Shown piece after piece: positions 18,453 through 28,057 of a stretch of 64,000 nt of DNA. The stretch is from an uncultured SAR86 cluster bacterium (GTDB taxonomy: Bacteria; Pseudomonadota; Gammaproteobacteria; Magnimaribacterales; Magnimaribacteraceae): NCBI GenBank assembly GCA_902630715.1, contig CACOVO010000006.1, positions 1 to 64,000 on the forward strand. The letters are read 5' to 3'. The stretch's first letter is position 1, and each line of letters opens with the position of its first letter. The position numbers and the translations under genes are program-made. Under the pieces are notes generated by a model that did not search any database, was not told the origin of the DNA, and saw nothing but the letters and a program-made list of their open reading frames with translations.

Positions 18453-19841
18453 TTAGTTTAATGGATCAATAGGAGTAGGGCATGGAACTTCGTTTTGAAT
18501 AATTTCAGCTGCTGACAGACATAAATCTTCACGATACAGACCTGAATAGATTTGTATACCAGAAGGGTGATTATCCACTACATCCATAGGCAATGAAACA
18601 GAAGGTATACCTAAACAGTTTCCAGGCGTAATGAAATTGAAACTTTCTCTGAGAGTGGGTACTCCTATGTCTGGATCTAAATCAGTGTCAATTGGCCAAG
18701 GCCTATTAGCCCATGTTGGGCCTATACACACCTGATAATTATCCAAAAAAGATGACCAAACTCTCCTGAGTCTATCTCTCTCAACTAATGCTTCATAAAG
18801 AGTTAGAGGATCATTATGTGATTGTTCGGCAAACCGGTGAAGATACGCTTCAGTCTTCGGTTGAAAGGTGTTTTCAGGAATAGCATCTAGCATTCCGCTA
18901 TTGAGTACTTTCAACCAAATGTTGTAAACATGGTCTACTTCAGGGGCATCCACCTCTTCAATTATCCATCCTTTGTCTTCAAGAATTTTTGCTGCTTTTT
19001 CTATGGCTTCTACGTTTGCCTTTGCAATTTCATGATTTGGAAGCGATTTGACGATTGCGGCTTTTGGATTTTCAGGAACATAACCGTGGTACTCAACACT
19101 TATCGATCTCGGGTCATCTACGTGCCTTCCTGCCATAATTAGAAGACCGTTCTTCAAGTCTTCAACTGATCTTGCCATCGGTCCTTCCGCATAAAATTCA
19201 CCTGCAATGCCTCTATCTTGAAATCCTTCAATTGTCCTTACAGCTGGTATTCTTCCTACGGAGGGCTTTAGAGAAGCTATTCCGCAGCAGTAAGCTGGAT
19301 TTCTCAAAGAACCGCCTATATCATTTCCTAAACCAAATGGACTCATGCCACTTGCAATCGCTGCAGCCTCTCCTCCACTTGATCCACCAGGTGTCAGCTT
19401 TTTATTCCAAGGGTTAAAAGTTCTTCCTCTGAGTGGATTATCTGTATCAAGTCTAAGACCTAATTCAGGAAGATTGGTCCTGCCGATTGGTATTGCTCCA
19501 CTTTCAAGCATCCTATCAATGATAGGAGCATTTTTTGTAGGATAAGAATCTTCTAAAAGCTTAAGACCATTTGTTGTTGGCACTCCCACATAATCTATAT
19601 TCTCTTTTACGGTTATTGGTACTCCATGAAAAGGTCTTTTTCTAAGATCTTCAGAGGCCTTATCAGCTGCTTCAGCCATAGACATGGCAGAATCTTCGAG
19701 AACAATAGTAATTGCATTTATTTCAGGATTAACTTCTTGAATTCTATTCAGATGAGCTTCAACAACTTCTCTAGAAGATACATCTTTTTTACTAATTAGC
19801 GTTGCAAGCTCAGATGCACTTTTGAGAATAAGTTCATTCAT
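18453..19841 (-). CDS. Amidase (amidase signature family)
   Basis: Hydrolyses a carboxamide or aryl amide; the substrate cannot be read from sequence. The Ser-cisSer-Lys triad is complete: Lys79 (ITVKENID), Ser154 in PGGSSGGE, and nucleophile Ser178 in GNDIGGS, with the usual 24-residue spacing between the serines. The length of 462 residues is normal for a single-domain family member. There is no signal peptide, so it is cytoplasmic. It lies 8 bp downstream of the FadJ-like gene on the same strand, suggesting one transcript in which an amide may be cleaved before or after acyl-chain oxidation. It is not GatA by context, since gatB and gatC are absent. Confidence 0.88.
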   Translation of the reverse strand: MNELILKSASELATLISKKDVSSREVVEAHLNRIQEVNPEINAITIVLEDSAMSMAEAADKASEDLRKRPFHGVPITVKENIDYVGVPTTNGLKLLEDSYPTKNAPIIDRMLESGAIPIGRTNLPELGLRLDTDNPLRGRTFNPWNKKLTPGGSSGGEAAAIASGMSPFGLGNDIGGSLRNPAYCCGIASLKPSVGRIPAVRTIEGFQDRGIAGEFYAEGPMARSVEDLKNGLLIMAGRHVDDPRSISVEYHGYVPENPKAAIVKSLPNHEIAKANVEAIEKAAKILEDKGWIIEEVDAPEVDHVYNIWLKVLNSGMLDAIPENTFQPKTEAYLHRFAEQSHNDPLTLYEALVERDRLRRVWSSFLDNYQVCIGPTWANRPWPIDTDLDPDIGVPTLRESFNFITPGNCLGIPSVSLPMDVVDNHPSGIQIYSGLYREDLCLSAAEIIQNEVPCPTPIDPLN

Positions 19842-19849
19842 ATTATCTC

Positions 19850-21922
19850 TTAGAGAATATTAATCTTCTCGGCAACTACTTTTTCCAAGTAGGCTGAAGG
19901 CTTAAATTCAGGACCAAGTTCTTTCTCAGCTGTTTGTAACCATTCAAGAATCTTATCGTAGCCTATCAGATTACCATAGAACATAGGACCACCCTCGTAT
20001 ACTGGCCATCCATATCCATTAGTCCAAACAATATCTATATCACTTGCTCTAATAGCCATTCCTTCTTCTAAGATTTTGAAGCCTTCATTGATCATTGGAT
20101 ACAAACATCTTTGAAGAATTTCTTCTTTAGAAATATCTCTCATTTGAACCTGTCTTTCTTCTCCAAATTTCCTGATAATTTCCTCAACTTCTGGATCTGG
20201 CGATTTTTTTCTATTTTCATCATAGGTATAGAACCCTTTGCCTGATTTCTGACCTAATCTGCCTGCCTCACATAGAACGTCTCTCAACGTTTCTCCGTTC
20301 GATGTATCTTTATTCCAGCCAATATCTAAGCCTGCTAGATCAGACATTGCAAATGGACCCATTGGGAAACCAAAATCAAACAGTGCATCGTCAATATCCC
20401 AGGGAAGGGCACCTTCCAAGATAAGCTTGTTCGCTTCTCTCTGTCTTTGTGCAAGTATTCTATTGCCAACAAATCCTGGACATACACCTACTACTGCAGC
20501 GATCTTCTGTATCTTTTTCGCTATTGCAAGAGAACTTGCCACGACTGATTTGGAAGTTTTATCACCTCTAACAATTTCTAAGAGTCTCATTACATTAGCT
20601 GGACTGAAGAAATGAAGACCTATCACATCTTCCGGTCTACTAGTTTCAGCAGCAATTTCATTTACATCTAATGCAGAAGTGTTTGAAGCCAGGATAGCAC
20701 CGTCCTTACATATTCCATCCAATTGTTTGAATATATCTTTTTTTAGATCCATATTTTCAAACACAGCTTCAATAATAAGATCTTGAGAATCGAGTGCATC
20801 TAGAGAAATTTGACCATTAATGAGCGCCATTCTTTCTTCGACTTGTTCATTTGTTATTCGCCCCTTTGCAGCTGTGTTCTCATAATTTTTTCTGATAATA
20901 CCCAAGCCTTTGTCTAATCTTTCCTGACTTTGTTCAATGATTGTTACTGGGATGCCAACATTGGCAAAGTTCATGGAAATACCACCGCCCATAGTTCCAG
21001 CTCCAATCACACCCACACTATTTATTTCCTTAAGAGGAGTGTCTTTCTCGATGTCTGGGATTTTTGTGACTTGTCTTTGTGCAAAGAATATATATCTTTG
21101 TGCCGCTGACTGAGAGCCAGTCATCAGTTTCATAAATAAATCTTGCTCAACTTTTAATCCTTCTTCAAAGGGTAAGTTGACTGCAGCCTCTACGCACTGA
21201 ATATTATATTCAGGTGCAAGAAAACCTCTTGTCTTTCTTAGAATTGATTTTCTAAATTCAGTAAATAGAGCATCATTACCCTTATCATCTTTTATTTTGT
21301 CATCAGCATCTCTTACTTTTACTAAAGGTCTGCCTTCGGAAACAATCTTATTAGCAAAATTAATCGCGTCATTTTCAAGTTCACCTTCATTTGCCATTTC
21401 ATCAACAAGACCCATAGCAAGACATTGATCTGCAGGAACGTGTTCTCCGCTTGTCATCATGACTAAAGCTTTTTGAGCCCCCACAATTCTTGGTAATCTC
21501 TGTGTACCACCAGCCCCTGGTAAAAGTCCCAAGTTAACCTCTGGAAGACCACATTTTGCTGAAGGCACAGCTATACGGTAATGACATGTTAGTGCCACCT
21601 CTAATCCACCTCCCAAAGCTGTTCCGTGTATGGCAGCAATAACTGGTTTTGGAGAATTCTCTATCATGTCCTGTACATCATAAAGTGAAGGGCCCTTCGG
21701 TGCTTGACCAAACTCAGTGATATCAGCTCCTGCAATGAAAGTTCTTCCTTCGCAAATAATTACTATAGATTTTACAGATCCATCTTCTATGGCAGCACTA
21801 ACCCCATTATTTAATCCTTCTCTTACATTTGCAGATAAAGCATTTACGGGAGGAGAATTTAGAGTGATAACTGCAACTTCACCTTTGATTTCTAAGTTAG
21901 TAACTTCGTTTATGGTAGGCAT
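19850..21922 (-). CDS. Bifunctional enoyl-CoA hydratase / 3-hydroxyacyl-CoA dehydrogenase (FadJ-like)
   Basis: Performs two beta-oxidation steps, hydrating enoyl-CoA and then oxidising 3-hydroxyacyl-CoA with NAD. Residues 1-200 form the crotonase domain (GTALGGGLEVAL and NLGLLPGAGGTQRLP hold the oxyanion glycines and catalytic-loop region). Residues about 297-480 are the NAD-binding domain (VGVIGAGTMGGGI, then SALDVNEIA and GLHFFSPA). Two C-terminal dehydrogenase repeats complete the protein to 690 residues, near the length of FadJ or peroxisomal multifunctional enzymes. It is divergent from malate synthase across 132 bp, which links beta-oxidation to the glyoxylate shunt. No thiolase gene adjoins it. 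Confidence 0.92.
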   Translation of the reverse strand: MPTINEVTNLEIKGEVAVITLNSPPVNALSANVREGLNNGVSAAIEDGSVKSIVIICEGRTFIAGADITEFGQAPKGPSLYDVQDMIENSPKPVIAAIHGTALGGGLEVALTCHYRIAVPSAKCGLPEVNLGLLPGAGGTQRLPRIVGAQKALVMMTSGEHVPADQCLAMGLVDEMANEGELENDAINFANKIVSEGRPLVKVRDADDKIKDDKGNDALFTEFRKSILRKTRGFLAPEYNIQCVEAAVNLPFEEGLKVEQDLFMKLMTGSQSAAQRYIFFAQRQVTKIPDIEKDTPLKEINSVGVIGAGTMGGGISMNFANVGIPVTIIEQSQERLDKGLGIIRKNYENTAAKGRITNEQVEERMALINGQISLDALDSQDLIIEAVFENMDLKKDIFKQLDGICKDGAILASNTSALDVNEIAAETSRPEDVIGLHFFSPANVMRLLEIVRGDKTSKSVVASSLAIAKKIQKIAAVVGVCPGFVGNRILAQRQREANKLILEGALPWDIDDALFDFGFPMGPFAMSDLAGLDIGWNKDTSNGETLRDVLCEAGRLGQKSGKGFYTYDENRKKSPDPEVEEIIRKFGEERQVQMRDISKEEILQRCLYPMINEGFKILEEGMAIRASDIDIVWTNGYGWPVYEGGPMFYGNLIGYDKILEWLQTAEKELGPEFKPSAYLEKVVAEKINIL

Positions 21923-22054
21923 ATTTTGTTCCTTAATATTTTTAATCGGTCGTCTATGCTAGCTTAAATACTGCTTAAAAAAAATATTATTTATCTCTCT
22001 TGGTTATCATGTAATATTCTACGTAGTCATATGTACACCAAATTAAGGAAATAA

Positions 22055-24220
22055 ATGTCAGATCGAATAGAATACGGAAATCTAAAGGTTTCAAAAGAAC
22101 TTGATAATTTTTTGAGAAAAGAAGTAGTACCAGAGATTGATGTTGATCCTGAAAACTTCTGGAAATCTTTTGAAAAAGTTTTAGAGGAGTTTGGGCCAAG
22201 AAATAAAGAGCTTTTAGAGAAAAGAGAGACCATTCAAAAGCAAATAGACGATTGGCACGTAGCCAAAAAGGATGAAGGTCACAATCATGAAGAATATCTT
22301 AATTTTCTCAAAGAAATAGGTTACCTAATCGATGAAGGAGAGGATTTTCAAATCACAACACAAAATGTTGATGATGAGATAAAGAAAGTAGCTGGGGCTC
22401 AATTAGTAGTTCCGGTTATGAATGCCAGATTCTCATTAAATGCTGCCAATGCTAGGTGGGGTAGCCTTTATGATGCTCTATATGGTACTGACATGATCTC
22501 TGAGGACGGCGGCGCTGAGAAGTCAGGACCCTACAATCCTGTTAGAGGAGAAAAGGTTATAGAATTTTCTAAGAGTTTTTTGGATGATACCGTTCCTTTA
22601 TCTAATGTCAGCTTTAGTGAGGTAACCGGGTTTTCCGTTGAAAATGGGACCTTGAAAGTTAATACAAGCGGTCAAGCAACTGATTCTTTAAAAGATCAAT
22701 CACAATTTATAGGCTATACAGGAGACCCAGATAGTCCATCAGGAATATTGTTAAAAAACAATAATTTACACATAGAAATTCAAGTTGATCCTGAAGACTC
22801 AGTGGGAAGAGATGATCCTGCTAACATTAAAGATGTAGTGCTCGAATCTGCCGTAACTACTATTCAGGATTTAGAGGATTCCGTAGCAGCTGTTGATGCA
22901 GAAGATAAATCTTTAGCATATAGAAACTGGTTGGGTTTGATGAAAGGTGATTTGAAGGAATCTTTCATGAAAGGTGGAGAAGAAATGACTCGCTCATTGA
23001 ATAACGATAGAACTTACTTCGACATAGATGGAAATGATATGACTCTTCCTGGTAGAAGCGTTCTCCTAGTCAGAAATGTTGGTCATTTGATGACCAATCC
23101 TGCAATTCTTGATGCGAACGGAAACGAAGTGCCTGAAGGAATTATGGATGCAATGTTTACAATTTGTATTGGTAAACATGATCTGCAAAAGAAGGGACAA
23201 CTTGCTAACTCAAGGACTGGAAGTATATATATAGTGAAACCAAAAATGCATGGTCCTGAAGAGGTTCAATTTACTTGTGATCTATTTGCTAGAGTTGAAG
23301 AGGAGCTGGGTCTTGCTCCACTGACTGTAAAGGTAGGGATCATGGACGAAGAAAGAAGAACTACTGTAAATCTTAAAGAATGTATAAGAGTTGCGAGCGA
23401 TAGAGTTATATTTATTAATACAGGATTTTTAGATAGAACGGGAGACGAAATACATACTAGTATGGAGGCAGGTCCTGTAATTCCGAAAGCGCAAATGAAG
23501 CAGCAGCCTTGGATCAATGCATATGAAGACTGGAATGTTGATGTGGGTCTTGAAACTGGCTTTAGAGGAAAAGCACAGATTGGAAAAGGTATGTGGGCTA
23601 TGCCGGACGAAATGCTTGGAATGTATGAAAATAAATCTATGCACCCTGAAGCAGGTGCTAATTGTGCTTGGGTACCTTCGCCAACTGCAGCAACATTGCA
23701 CGCTATTCATTATCATCAAGTTTCAGTTCCAGAGCGTCAAAAGGACTTACTCACAAGAACACGGGCAAATTTAAAAGATATCTTATCCATACCTTTATTA
23801 GAAGATCCGGATAGCTTAAGCGCTGATGATATTCAGGCCGAACTTGATAATAACTGCCAGGGAATATTGGGTTACGTGGTGCGGTGGGTAGACATGGGTG
23901 TAGGATGTTCTAAAGTCCCAGATATTAATAATATTGGACTAATGGAAGATAGGGCAACTTGTAGAATCTCAAGTCAACATATTGCCAATTGGCTACACCA
24001 TGATCTTTGTTCCGAAGAACAAGTTATAGCAACCATGAAAAAAATGGCAGCTATAGTTGATGAGCAAAATGCTGGAGATCCTGAATATACCAATATGGCG
24101 CCTAATTTTGATGGTGTCGCCTTTTCTGCAGCGGTTGATCTCGCGATTAAGGGAAGAACACAACCTAGCGGTTATACAGAACCCATTCTGCACTCCAAAA
24201 GATTAGAATTTAAGTCATAG
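22055..24220 (+). CDS. glcB: Malate synthase G
   Basis: Condenses glyoxylate and acetyl-CoA to malate in the cytoplasm. The length of 721 residues is that of isoform G. Conserved segments are present: [29 protein letters not shown] (substrate arginine region), [16 protein letters not shown] (metal-binding region), and [18 protein letters not shown], which carries the catalytic aspartate. A Shine-Dalgarno AAGGAA precedes the ATG at 22055. It is divergent from the beta-oxidation enzyme. No isocitrate lyase lies in the window, so glyoxylate supply must come from elsewhere. Confidence 0.96.
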   Translation: MSDRIEYGNLKVSKELDNFLRKEVVPEIDVDPENFWKSFEKVLEEFGPRNKELLEKRETIQKQIDDWHVAKKDEGHNHEEYLNFLKEIGYLIDEGEDFQITTQNVDDEIKKVAGAQLVVPVMNARFSLNAANARWGSLYDALYGTDMISEDGGAEKSGPYNPVRGEKVIEFSKSFLDDTVPLSNVSFSEVTGFSVENGTLKVNTSGQATDSLKDQSQFIGYTGDPDSPSGILLKNNNLHIEIQVDPEDSVGRDDPANIKDVVLESAVTTIQDLEDSVAAVDAEDKSLAYRNWLGLMKGDLKESFMKGGEEMTRSLNNDRTYFDIDGNDMTLPGRSVLLVRNVGHLMTNPAILDANGNEVPEGIMDAMFTICIGKHDLQKKGQLANSRTGSIYIVKPKMHGPEEVQFTCDLFARVEEELGLAPLTVKVGIMDEERRTTVNLKECIRVASDRVIFINTGFLDRTGDEIHTSMEAGPVIPKAQMKQQPWINAYEDWNVDVGLETGFRGKAQIGKGMWAMPDEMLGMYENKSMHPEAGANCAWVPSPTAATLHAIHYHQVSVPERQKDLLTRTRANLKDILSIPLLEDPDSLSADDIQAELDNNCQGILGYVVRWVDMGVGCSKVPDINNIGLMEDRATCRISSQHIANWLHHDLCSEEQVIATMKKMAAIVDEQNAGDPEYTNMAPNFDGVAFSAAVDLAIKGRTQPSGYTEPILHSKRLEFKS

Positions 24221-24281
24221 TTAGACATCAATTTGACCTTTTTGGTCTATTCTTTAGACTAGGTAGAGAGTCGGAGTTTTT

Positions 24282-24800
24282 ATGAAAAAAGTGTTTTTTT
24301 TAAGTCATCTTTTGTTTCTAAGCATTTCTTTTTATGGTTCCGAAAATTACTTCAGCTGCGATCCAAAAAAATTCTTATCAGAGGACATGCTTGAAAAAGT
24401 AAAACTTCACAGAGAGTCAGCTTTTAATATTTGTTTGAGTTGTAATGGGCAATCTTGTAATTTTAAGAATGAATTAATTTCTGACGATAAAAGTTTATCT
24501 ATTTGTAAGCGCCTATTCTGTACGCCTTCTTTTGCTAGCAGAGGCTTCGAAATTCCTGCCGCAACTCCTAGAGGAAAAAGTGTATTTAAATTTCAATACG
24601 TTATATCAACCGAGGGCAGGATCAAGGATATCGATATAACCTCAGTTAAAGGAGTCTTTTCTTCAAGAGACGCTAAGGAATTCATTAAAGCTTTAACTAG
24701 AAAAACAAAATTTATTCCCATTACATATGAAAACAAAACTTATGAACTCAAAGGATTGCAATCGGAAATGAATGTAAATACGAGACTAGGATACGAATGA
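24282..24800 (+). CDS. Exported protein with TonB C-terminal-like domain
   Basis: A 172-residue protein with an N-terminal signal peptide (about 1-20). Cysteines at several positions (including CLSCNGQSC near 47-55) suggest disulfides in the periplasm. The last 90 residues, with GKSVFKFQYVISTEGRIKDIDI and a following KFIPITYENK, resemble the C-terminal beta-alpha-beta domain of energy transducers. No membrane anchor or proline-rich linker is present, so it is not a functional TonB. It overlaps the DUF1330 gene by 4 bp. Confidence 0.65.
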   Translation: MKKVFFLSHLLFLSISFYGSENYFSCDPKKFLSEDMLEKVKLHRESAFNICLSCNGQSCNFKNELISDDKSLSICKRLFCTPSFASRGFEIPAATPRGKSVFKFQYVISTEGRIKDIDITSVKGVFSSRDAKEFIKALTRKTKFIPITYENKTYELKGLQSEMNVNTRLGYE

Positions 24801-25087
24801 GCATGAAAGGATATTGGATAACTCTGTGTCATGTCACTGATGTTGATAAGTATGGGGAGTATATAAAGCTCGCAGGCCCTACGATTGAGAAGTATGGCGG
24901 TAAGTTTTTGGCAAGAGGAGGAAATCAAGAAAAGCTGGAAGGCGACTCATATGAAAGAACCGTTGTGGTTGAATTTGAAACTTTTCAAGCTGCTTTAGAT
25001 GCATATCACTCTGAAGAGTATAAAAAAGCCCTCGAATACTCCTCAGATTCTTCAAAAAGGCATTTAGTAGTTGTAGAAGGATTGTAA
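24797..25087 (+). CDS. DUF1330-family protein
   Basis: A 96-residue member of the DUF1330 dimeric alpha-beta barrel family, recognised by GYWITLCHVTDVDKYGEY at the N-terminus, the KYGGKFLARGG turn, and VVVEFETFQAALDAYHSEEY in the second half. No biochemical role is established for the family. The ATG overlaps the previous stop by 4 bp. An in-frame ATG at 24803 is an alternative start. It is followed 4 bp later by the TSUP permease and MadLM, so it may serve an organic-acid transport and catabolism unit. Confidence 0.85.
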   Translation: MSMKGYWITLCHVTDVDKYGEYIKLAGPTIEKYGGKFLARGGNQEKLEGDSYERTVVVEFETFQAALDAYHSEEYKKALEYSSDSSKRHLVVVEGL

Positions 25088-25091
25088 AATT

Positions 25092-25844
25092 TTGGAAATA
25101 CTCTACTTGCTACTGGCTTGTTTAGCTGCATTTATGGCGGGGATCTTAAATTCTCTCGCTGGTGGTGGTAGTTTCATAACCCTACCTGCTCTTCTTTTCA
25201 TAGGCATTCCTCCTGTTCTTGCAAATACCACTAGCGCAGCAGTTTTATTGCCCGGATACTTGGGTTCTGTTTTCGGCTTCAAAAAGACCTACAGGACAAT
25301 TCAAATTAGGAGTTTAATCCCTTTGCTGATAATAACATTAATATTTTCGGTAGGTGGAGCTTACTTATTGATCAATTCATCTGATGAGTTTTTCCTTAAA
25401 TTCATCCCCCTTTTAATCATGGCTGCAACTTTATTATTTATTTTTAATCCAAGCTATGGGGGTGAAATTGAAAAATCCAATTCTACCTTGTTAAAGAAGT
25501 TTGGATTATCTTTGGTTAGTGCATATGGAGGTTACTTTAATGGTGGACTTGGGATAGCTTTGTTGTCAGTTTTATCTCTAGATAGCGAATTTTCTTTAAA
25601 ACAAATTTCTGCTATCAAGTCTTCTTTATCGTTAATGATTACTTTGGTATCAGTTAGCATATTCTTTTTAAATGATTTTATTGTCTGGTCATATGTGTTC
25701 TTTATGATGATGTTTTCCATACTTGGTGGATTTTTAGGTGCTAGAGTTACTGAGGCTTTGCCTACAGCTTATGTGCGAAGATTTATAATCCTAGTAGGTG
25801 TATTATTAAGTCTCTCTCTAATGTATTTAAATTACTTTAATTGA
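25092..25844 (+). CDS. TSUP-family (TauE/SafE) permease
   Basis: Inner-membrane transporter of 250 residues with about eight hydrophobic segments. The family hallmark GILNSLAGGGSFITLPALLF is near residues 17-36, and a related repeat (GGYFNGGLGIALLSVL) starts near 142, matching the two-fold repeat of TauE/SafE proteins that move sulfonates, sulfite or organic anions. The start is a TTG with AAGGA about ten bases upstream. It sits 1 bp before madL. Substrate unknown; proximity to madLM suggests an organic acid or its conjugate. Confidence 0.82.
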   Translation: MEILYLLLACLAAFMAGILNSLAGGGSFITLPALLFIGIPPVLANTTSAAVLLPGYLGSVFGFKKTYRTIQIRSLIPLLIITLIFSVGGAYLLINSSDEFFLKFIPLLIMAATLLFIFNPSYGGEIEKSNSTLLKKFGLSLVSAYGGYFNGGLGIALLSVLSLDSEFSLKQISAIKSSLSLMITLVSVSIFFLNDFIVWSYVFFMMMFSILGGFLGARVTEALPTAYVRRFIILVGVLLSLSLMYLNYFN

Positions 25845-25845
25845 T

Positions 25846-26199
25846 ATGGTCATCTACGGAATAGCACTTCTTGGTGCATGCACTTTATCGGGTTTATTAG
25901 TTGGTAAGTTACTAGGCTCTTTGTTTGGTATCGAAGCCAATGTTGGCGGAATAGGAATTGCAATGTTGTTACTGATGTATTTTTCTAATTCAAATTCATA
26001 TTTCAAGATTGGAGACATTTCGGAGAAAGGCATTACCTTCTGGAGCCTCATTTATATACCCATTATTGTTGCCATGGCCGCAAAGCAGAATGTTATAGGC
26101 GCTCTGGATGGAGGTTGGATGGCCGTGGTTGCAGGTTTTTTTGTAGTCGCGATATCTTTTTTATGCATACCATTGATAACAAATATTAAAAAACAGTAG
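25846..26199 (+). CDS. madL: Malonate transporter subunit MadL
   Basis: Small inner-membrane subunit of the two-component malonate:sodium symporter. The 117 residues contain about four hydrophobic segments, and the opening ALLGACTLSGLLVGKLLG plus GGIGIAMLLLM match MadL as I know it. It is followed 6 bp later by the larger MadM subunit, the gene order seen in characterised malonate operons. Those operons also encode a malonate decarboxylase or malonyl-CoA enzymes; none is adjacent here. Confidence 0.82.
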   Translation: MVIYGIALLGACTLSGLLVGKLLGSLFGIEANVGGIGIAMLLLMYFSNSNSYFKIGDISEKGITFWSLIYIPIIVAMAAKQNVIGALDGGWMAVVAGFFVVAISFLCIPLITNIKKQ

Positions 26200-26205
26200 A
26201 ACTAT

Positions 26206-26958
26206 ATGTTTGAAGAGATTCTCATTGATAATTATTTATTAACAGCATTTGTTTTTGTCGGAATAACAGTCTATGCAGCGTATTTTCTTTCAGACAAGCT
26301 AACCGGTGGAAAATTTCATGGATCTGCTGTGGCTATTATATTTGGACTGATCTTCGCCTATCTAGCTGGCTTGGTCACAAACGGAGAGAAAGGAGTGGCA
26401 GATTTCGCAATACTCTCTGGAGTTGGCCTTTTAGGTGGTTCAATGTTGAGGGATTTTGCTATTGTCGCAACCGCTTATGGGGTGAAATTATCCGATTTAA
26501 AGGCTTCTGGCTTTGCAGGTATATTTTCTCTTTTCGTCGGAGTGATAGTTTCTTTCAGTTTAGGTGCAATCATCGCTATCTCATTTGGATATGAAGATCC
26601 AATTAGCATTACTACCATCGGTGCAGGATCTGTAACTTTCGTAGTTGGACCAGTGACCGGTTCTGCAATAGGAGCAGATAGTGAAGTAATAGCTTTGAGC
26701 ATCGCTGTAGGTCTCGTAAAATCCATTCTCGTTATGACTGTCACACCAGTTGTTGCAAAAAGGATAGGCCTTGATAATCCAAGATCTGCAATTGTTTTTG
26801 GTGGTGTGATGGGAACCAACAGCGGCGTTGCAGCGGGTTTAGCTGCAGTGGATCCAAAATTAGTTCCTTATGGTGCTATGACGGCAACTTTCTATACAGC
26901 ACTAGGATGTTTAATGGTGCCTTCTATATTGTTCTTCTTAATTGATGTATTTTTCTAA
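26206..26958 (+). CDS. madM: Malonate transporter subunit MadM
   Basis: Large subunit of the MadLM malonate symporter, 250 residues with about nine hydrophobic segments. Features fitting the family are ALLSDKL-type start region (YAAYFLSDKLTGGKFHGSA), a conserved ILSGVGLLGGSMLRDFAIVATA, and TIGAGSVTFVVGPVTG in the middle. Its tight spacing with madL confirms the pair. The pathway that would use imported malonate is not in the window, so malonyl-CoA formation must be encoded elsewhere or the substrate is a related dicarboxylate. Confidence 0.82.
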   Translation: MFEEILIDNYLLTAFVFVGITVYAAYFLSDKLTGGKFHGSAVAIIFGLIFAYLAGLVTNGEKGVADFAILSGVGLLGGSMLRDFAIVATAYGVKLSDLKASGFAGIFSLFVGVIVSFSLGAIIAISFGYEDPISITTIGAGSVTFVVGPVTGSAIGADSEVIALSIAVGLVKSILVMTVTPVVAKRIGLDNPRSAIVFGGVMGTNSGVAAGLAAVDPKLVPYGAMTATFYTALGCLMVPSILFFLIDVFF

Positions 26959-26961
26959 GTA

Positions 26962-27279
26962 ATGAAATTTGGGATCTCTTTAATAGTTCTATTTCTAGTT
27001 ACTTGCTCGTCATCGCAAATCAATCTTCCAATGAAGAGGGTAGATAACTTCTTCTTGTGTTTTCCTCAAACTGACTCTGAATACCAATACCTGAACATAG
27101 AGGATAAGATGAAAATTCAAAAAAAAATAAGTGAAGAGAAGTTCAGTCGTGGTTTAGATTGTGGAAAATATTCAAACTATAAAAGTGGTGAAGAAAATTT
27201 AAAAGAGATTAATGCAGAAGAGCGGAGAAAAGAGATAGGGGAGTGTAGGTATAGGGGAGAACCATGTAGATATGATTAA
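26962..27279 (+). CDS. Small putative lipoprotein
   Basis: A 105-residue protein with a lipoprotein signal (LFLVTC, modifiable Cys near 15) and a polar, lysine- and glutamate-rich body containing further cysteines near 30, 62 and the C-terminus. It starts 3 bp after madM and its end overlaps the next gene by 8 bp. I do not recognise the family. Confidence 0.6.
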   Translation: MKFGISLIVLFLVTCSSSQINLPMKRVDNFFLCFPQTDSEYQYLNIEDKMKIQKKISEEKFSRGLDCGKYSNYKSGEENLKEINAEERRKEIGECRYRGEPCRYD

Positions 27280-27616
27280 AGAAATAATTTTATATATTGT
27301 ACTTATCTTCTCTTATCCTATTAGCAGCTCATCTTTGATCAATCTCAAATGCACAACACAAACACAAAATAGTGATAGAAGTATATCTTTTGACCTTTTA
27401 CTCGGAACGGAGACTGAAAAAGCAATACAAATATTAAAAAAAGGACAATTGAAAATGGATTTATCGCTGTCAGATAAGTACTTCAAACTTGGGCAATTTA
27501 CAGATGAATCTAAAAAAGAATTTATAACCGTTTTGAGAGTAAATAGAGAAACATTAGAGATTGACTATGCTAAGTACATGGATCTGATAGAACCTATTTT
27601 GTGTAAAAAGAAATAG
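27272..27616 (+). CDS. Small exported hypothetical protein
   Basis: A 114-residue protein with a hydrophobic N-terminus (about 4-18) that reads as a signal peptide, a cysteine near 26 and another near the C-terminus. It overlaps the preceding lipoprotein gene by 8 bp. The rest is a polar alpha/beta-like sequence without recognisable motifs. Probably periplasmic; function unknown. Confidence 0.55.
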   Translation: MIKEIILYIVLIFSYPISSSSLINLKCTTQTQNSDRSISFDLLLGTETEKAIQILKKGQLKMDLSLSDKYFKLGQFTDESKKEFITVLRVNRETLEIDYAKYMDLIEPILCKKK

Positions 27617-27631
27617 GAAAGAATAAAAAAC

Positions 27632-27973
27632 TTAATTGATACTAGGACGATTTGTATTATCCGATTTAGAATTTCCTTTTTCAATTTCATCCATTAAGTC
27701 CAAGACATGAGACCTGGAATCTAAACCAAAGTAGTCACATCTGTCCTTGAATAAGCTTAAAACTCGAAAAAGATATCTATAAATAAGTTCTGAGTTTATT
27801 TTCATTTCTCTCTCTGCCTCAATGAGTACTCTGAACTTATCTATGAACTCCATTGATTGTTTGATATTGAGAATTCTCTCGTCTTTATGTGAAGTTTCAG
27901 TTAATTCTCTTTTTCTGTAGAGAGCTATTAGTCTAATTTCTTCCTCAGTTAGCTCAAATCTGTGTTTGTCCAT
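27632..27973 (-). CDS. Hypothetical helical protein
   Basis: A 113-residue soluble protein, strongly helical and charged (for example RLIALYRKRELTE), with no signal peptide or membrane segment. It is divergent from the P19-like iron protein, and the 84-bp gap between their starts holds a near-consensus Fur box, so it could share iron control. I do not recognise the family. Confidence 0.6.
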   Translation of the reverse strand: MDKHRFELTEEEIRLIALYRKRELTETSHKDERILNIKQSMEFIDKFRVLIEAEREMKINSELIYRYLFRVLSLFKDRCDYFGLDSRSHVLDLMDEIEKGNSKSDNTNRPSIN

Positions 27974-27996
27974 TTAGAAAAGCGGGGTAATAAAAT

Positions 27997-28024
27997 AGTA
28001 ATGATAATCATTATCATCTATAAT
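27997..28024 (+). promoter_or_regulatory. Fur box with adjoining -10 element
   Basis: Bases 27997-28015 match the 19-bp Fur consensus at 17 of 19 positions; only the first two bases differ. The core ATGATAATCATTATCAT is a perfect palindrome. A TATAAT -10 follows at 28019-28024, 34 bp before the ATG of the iron protein at 28058. A repressor bound there would block RNA polymerase, so iron-dependent repression of the 28058 gene is expected. Confidence 0.85.
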
Positions 28025-28057
28025 TCAAGCTTTTATAAACATTCTTTTAAGCACAAA

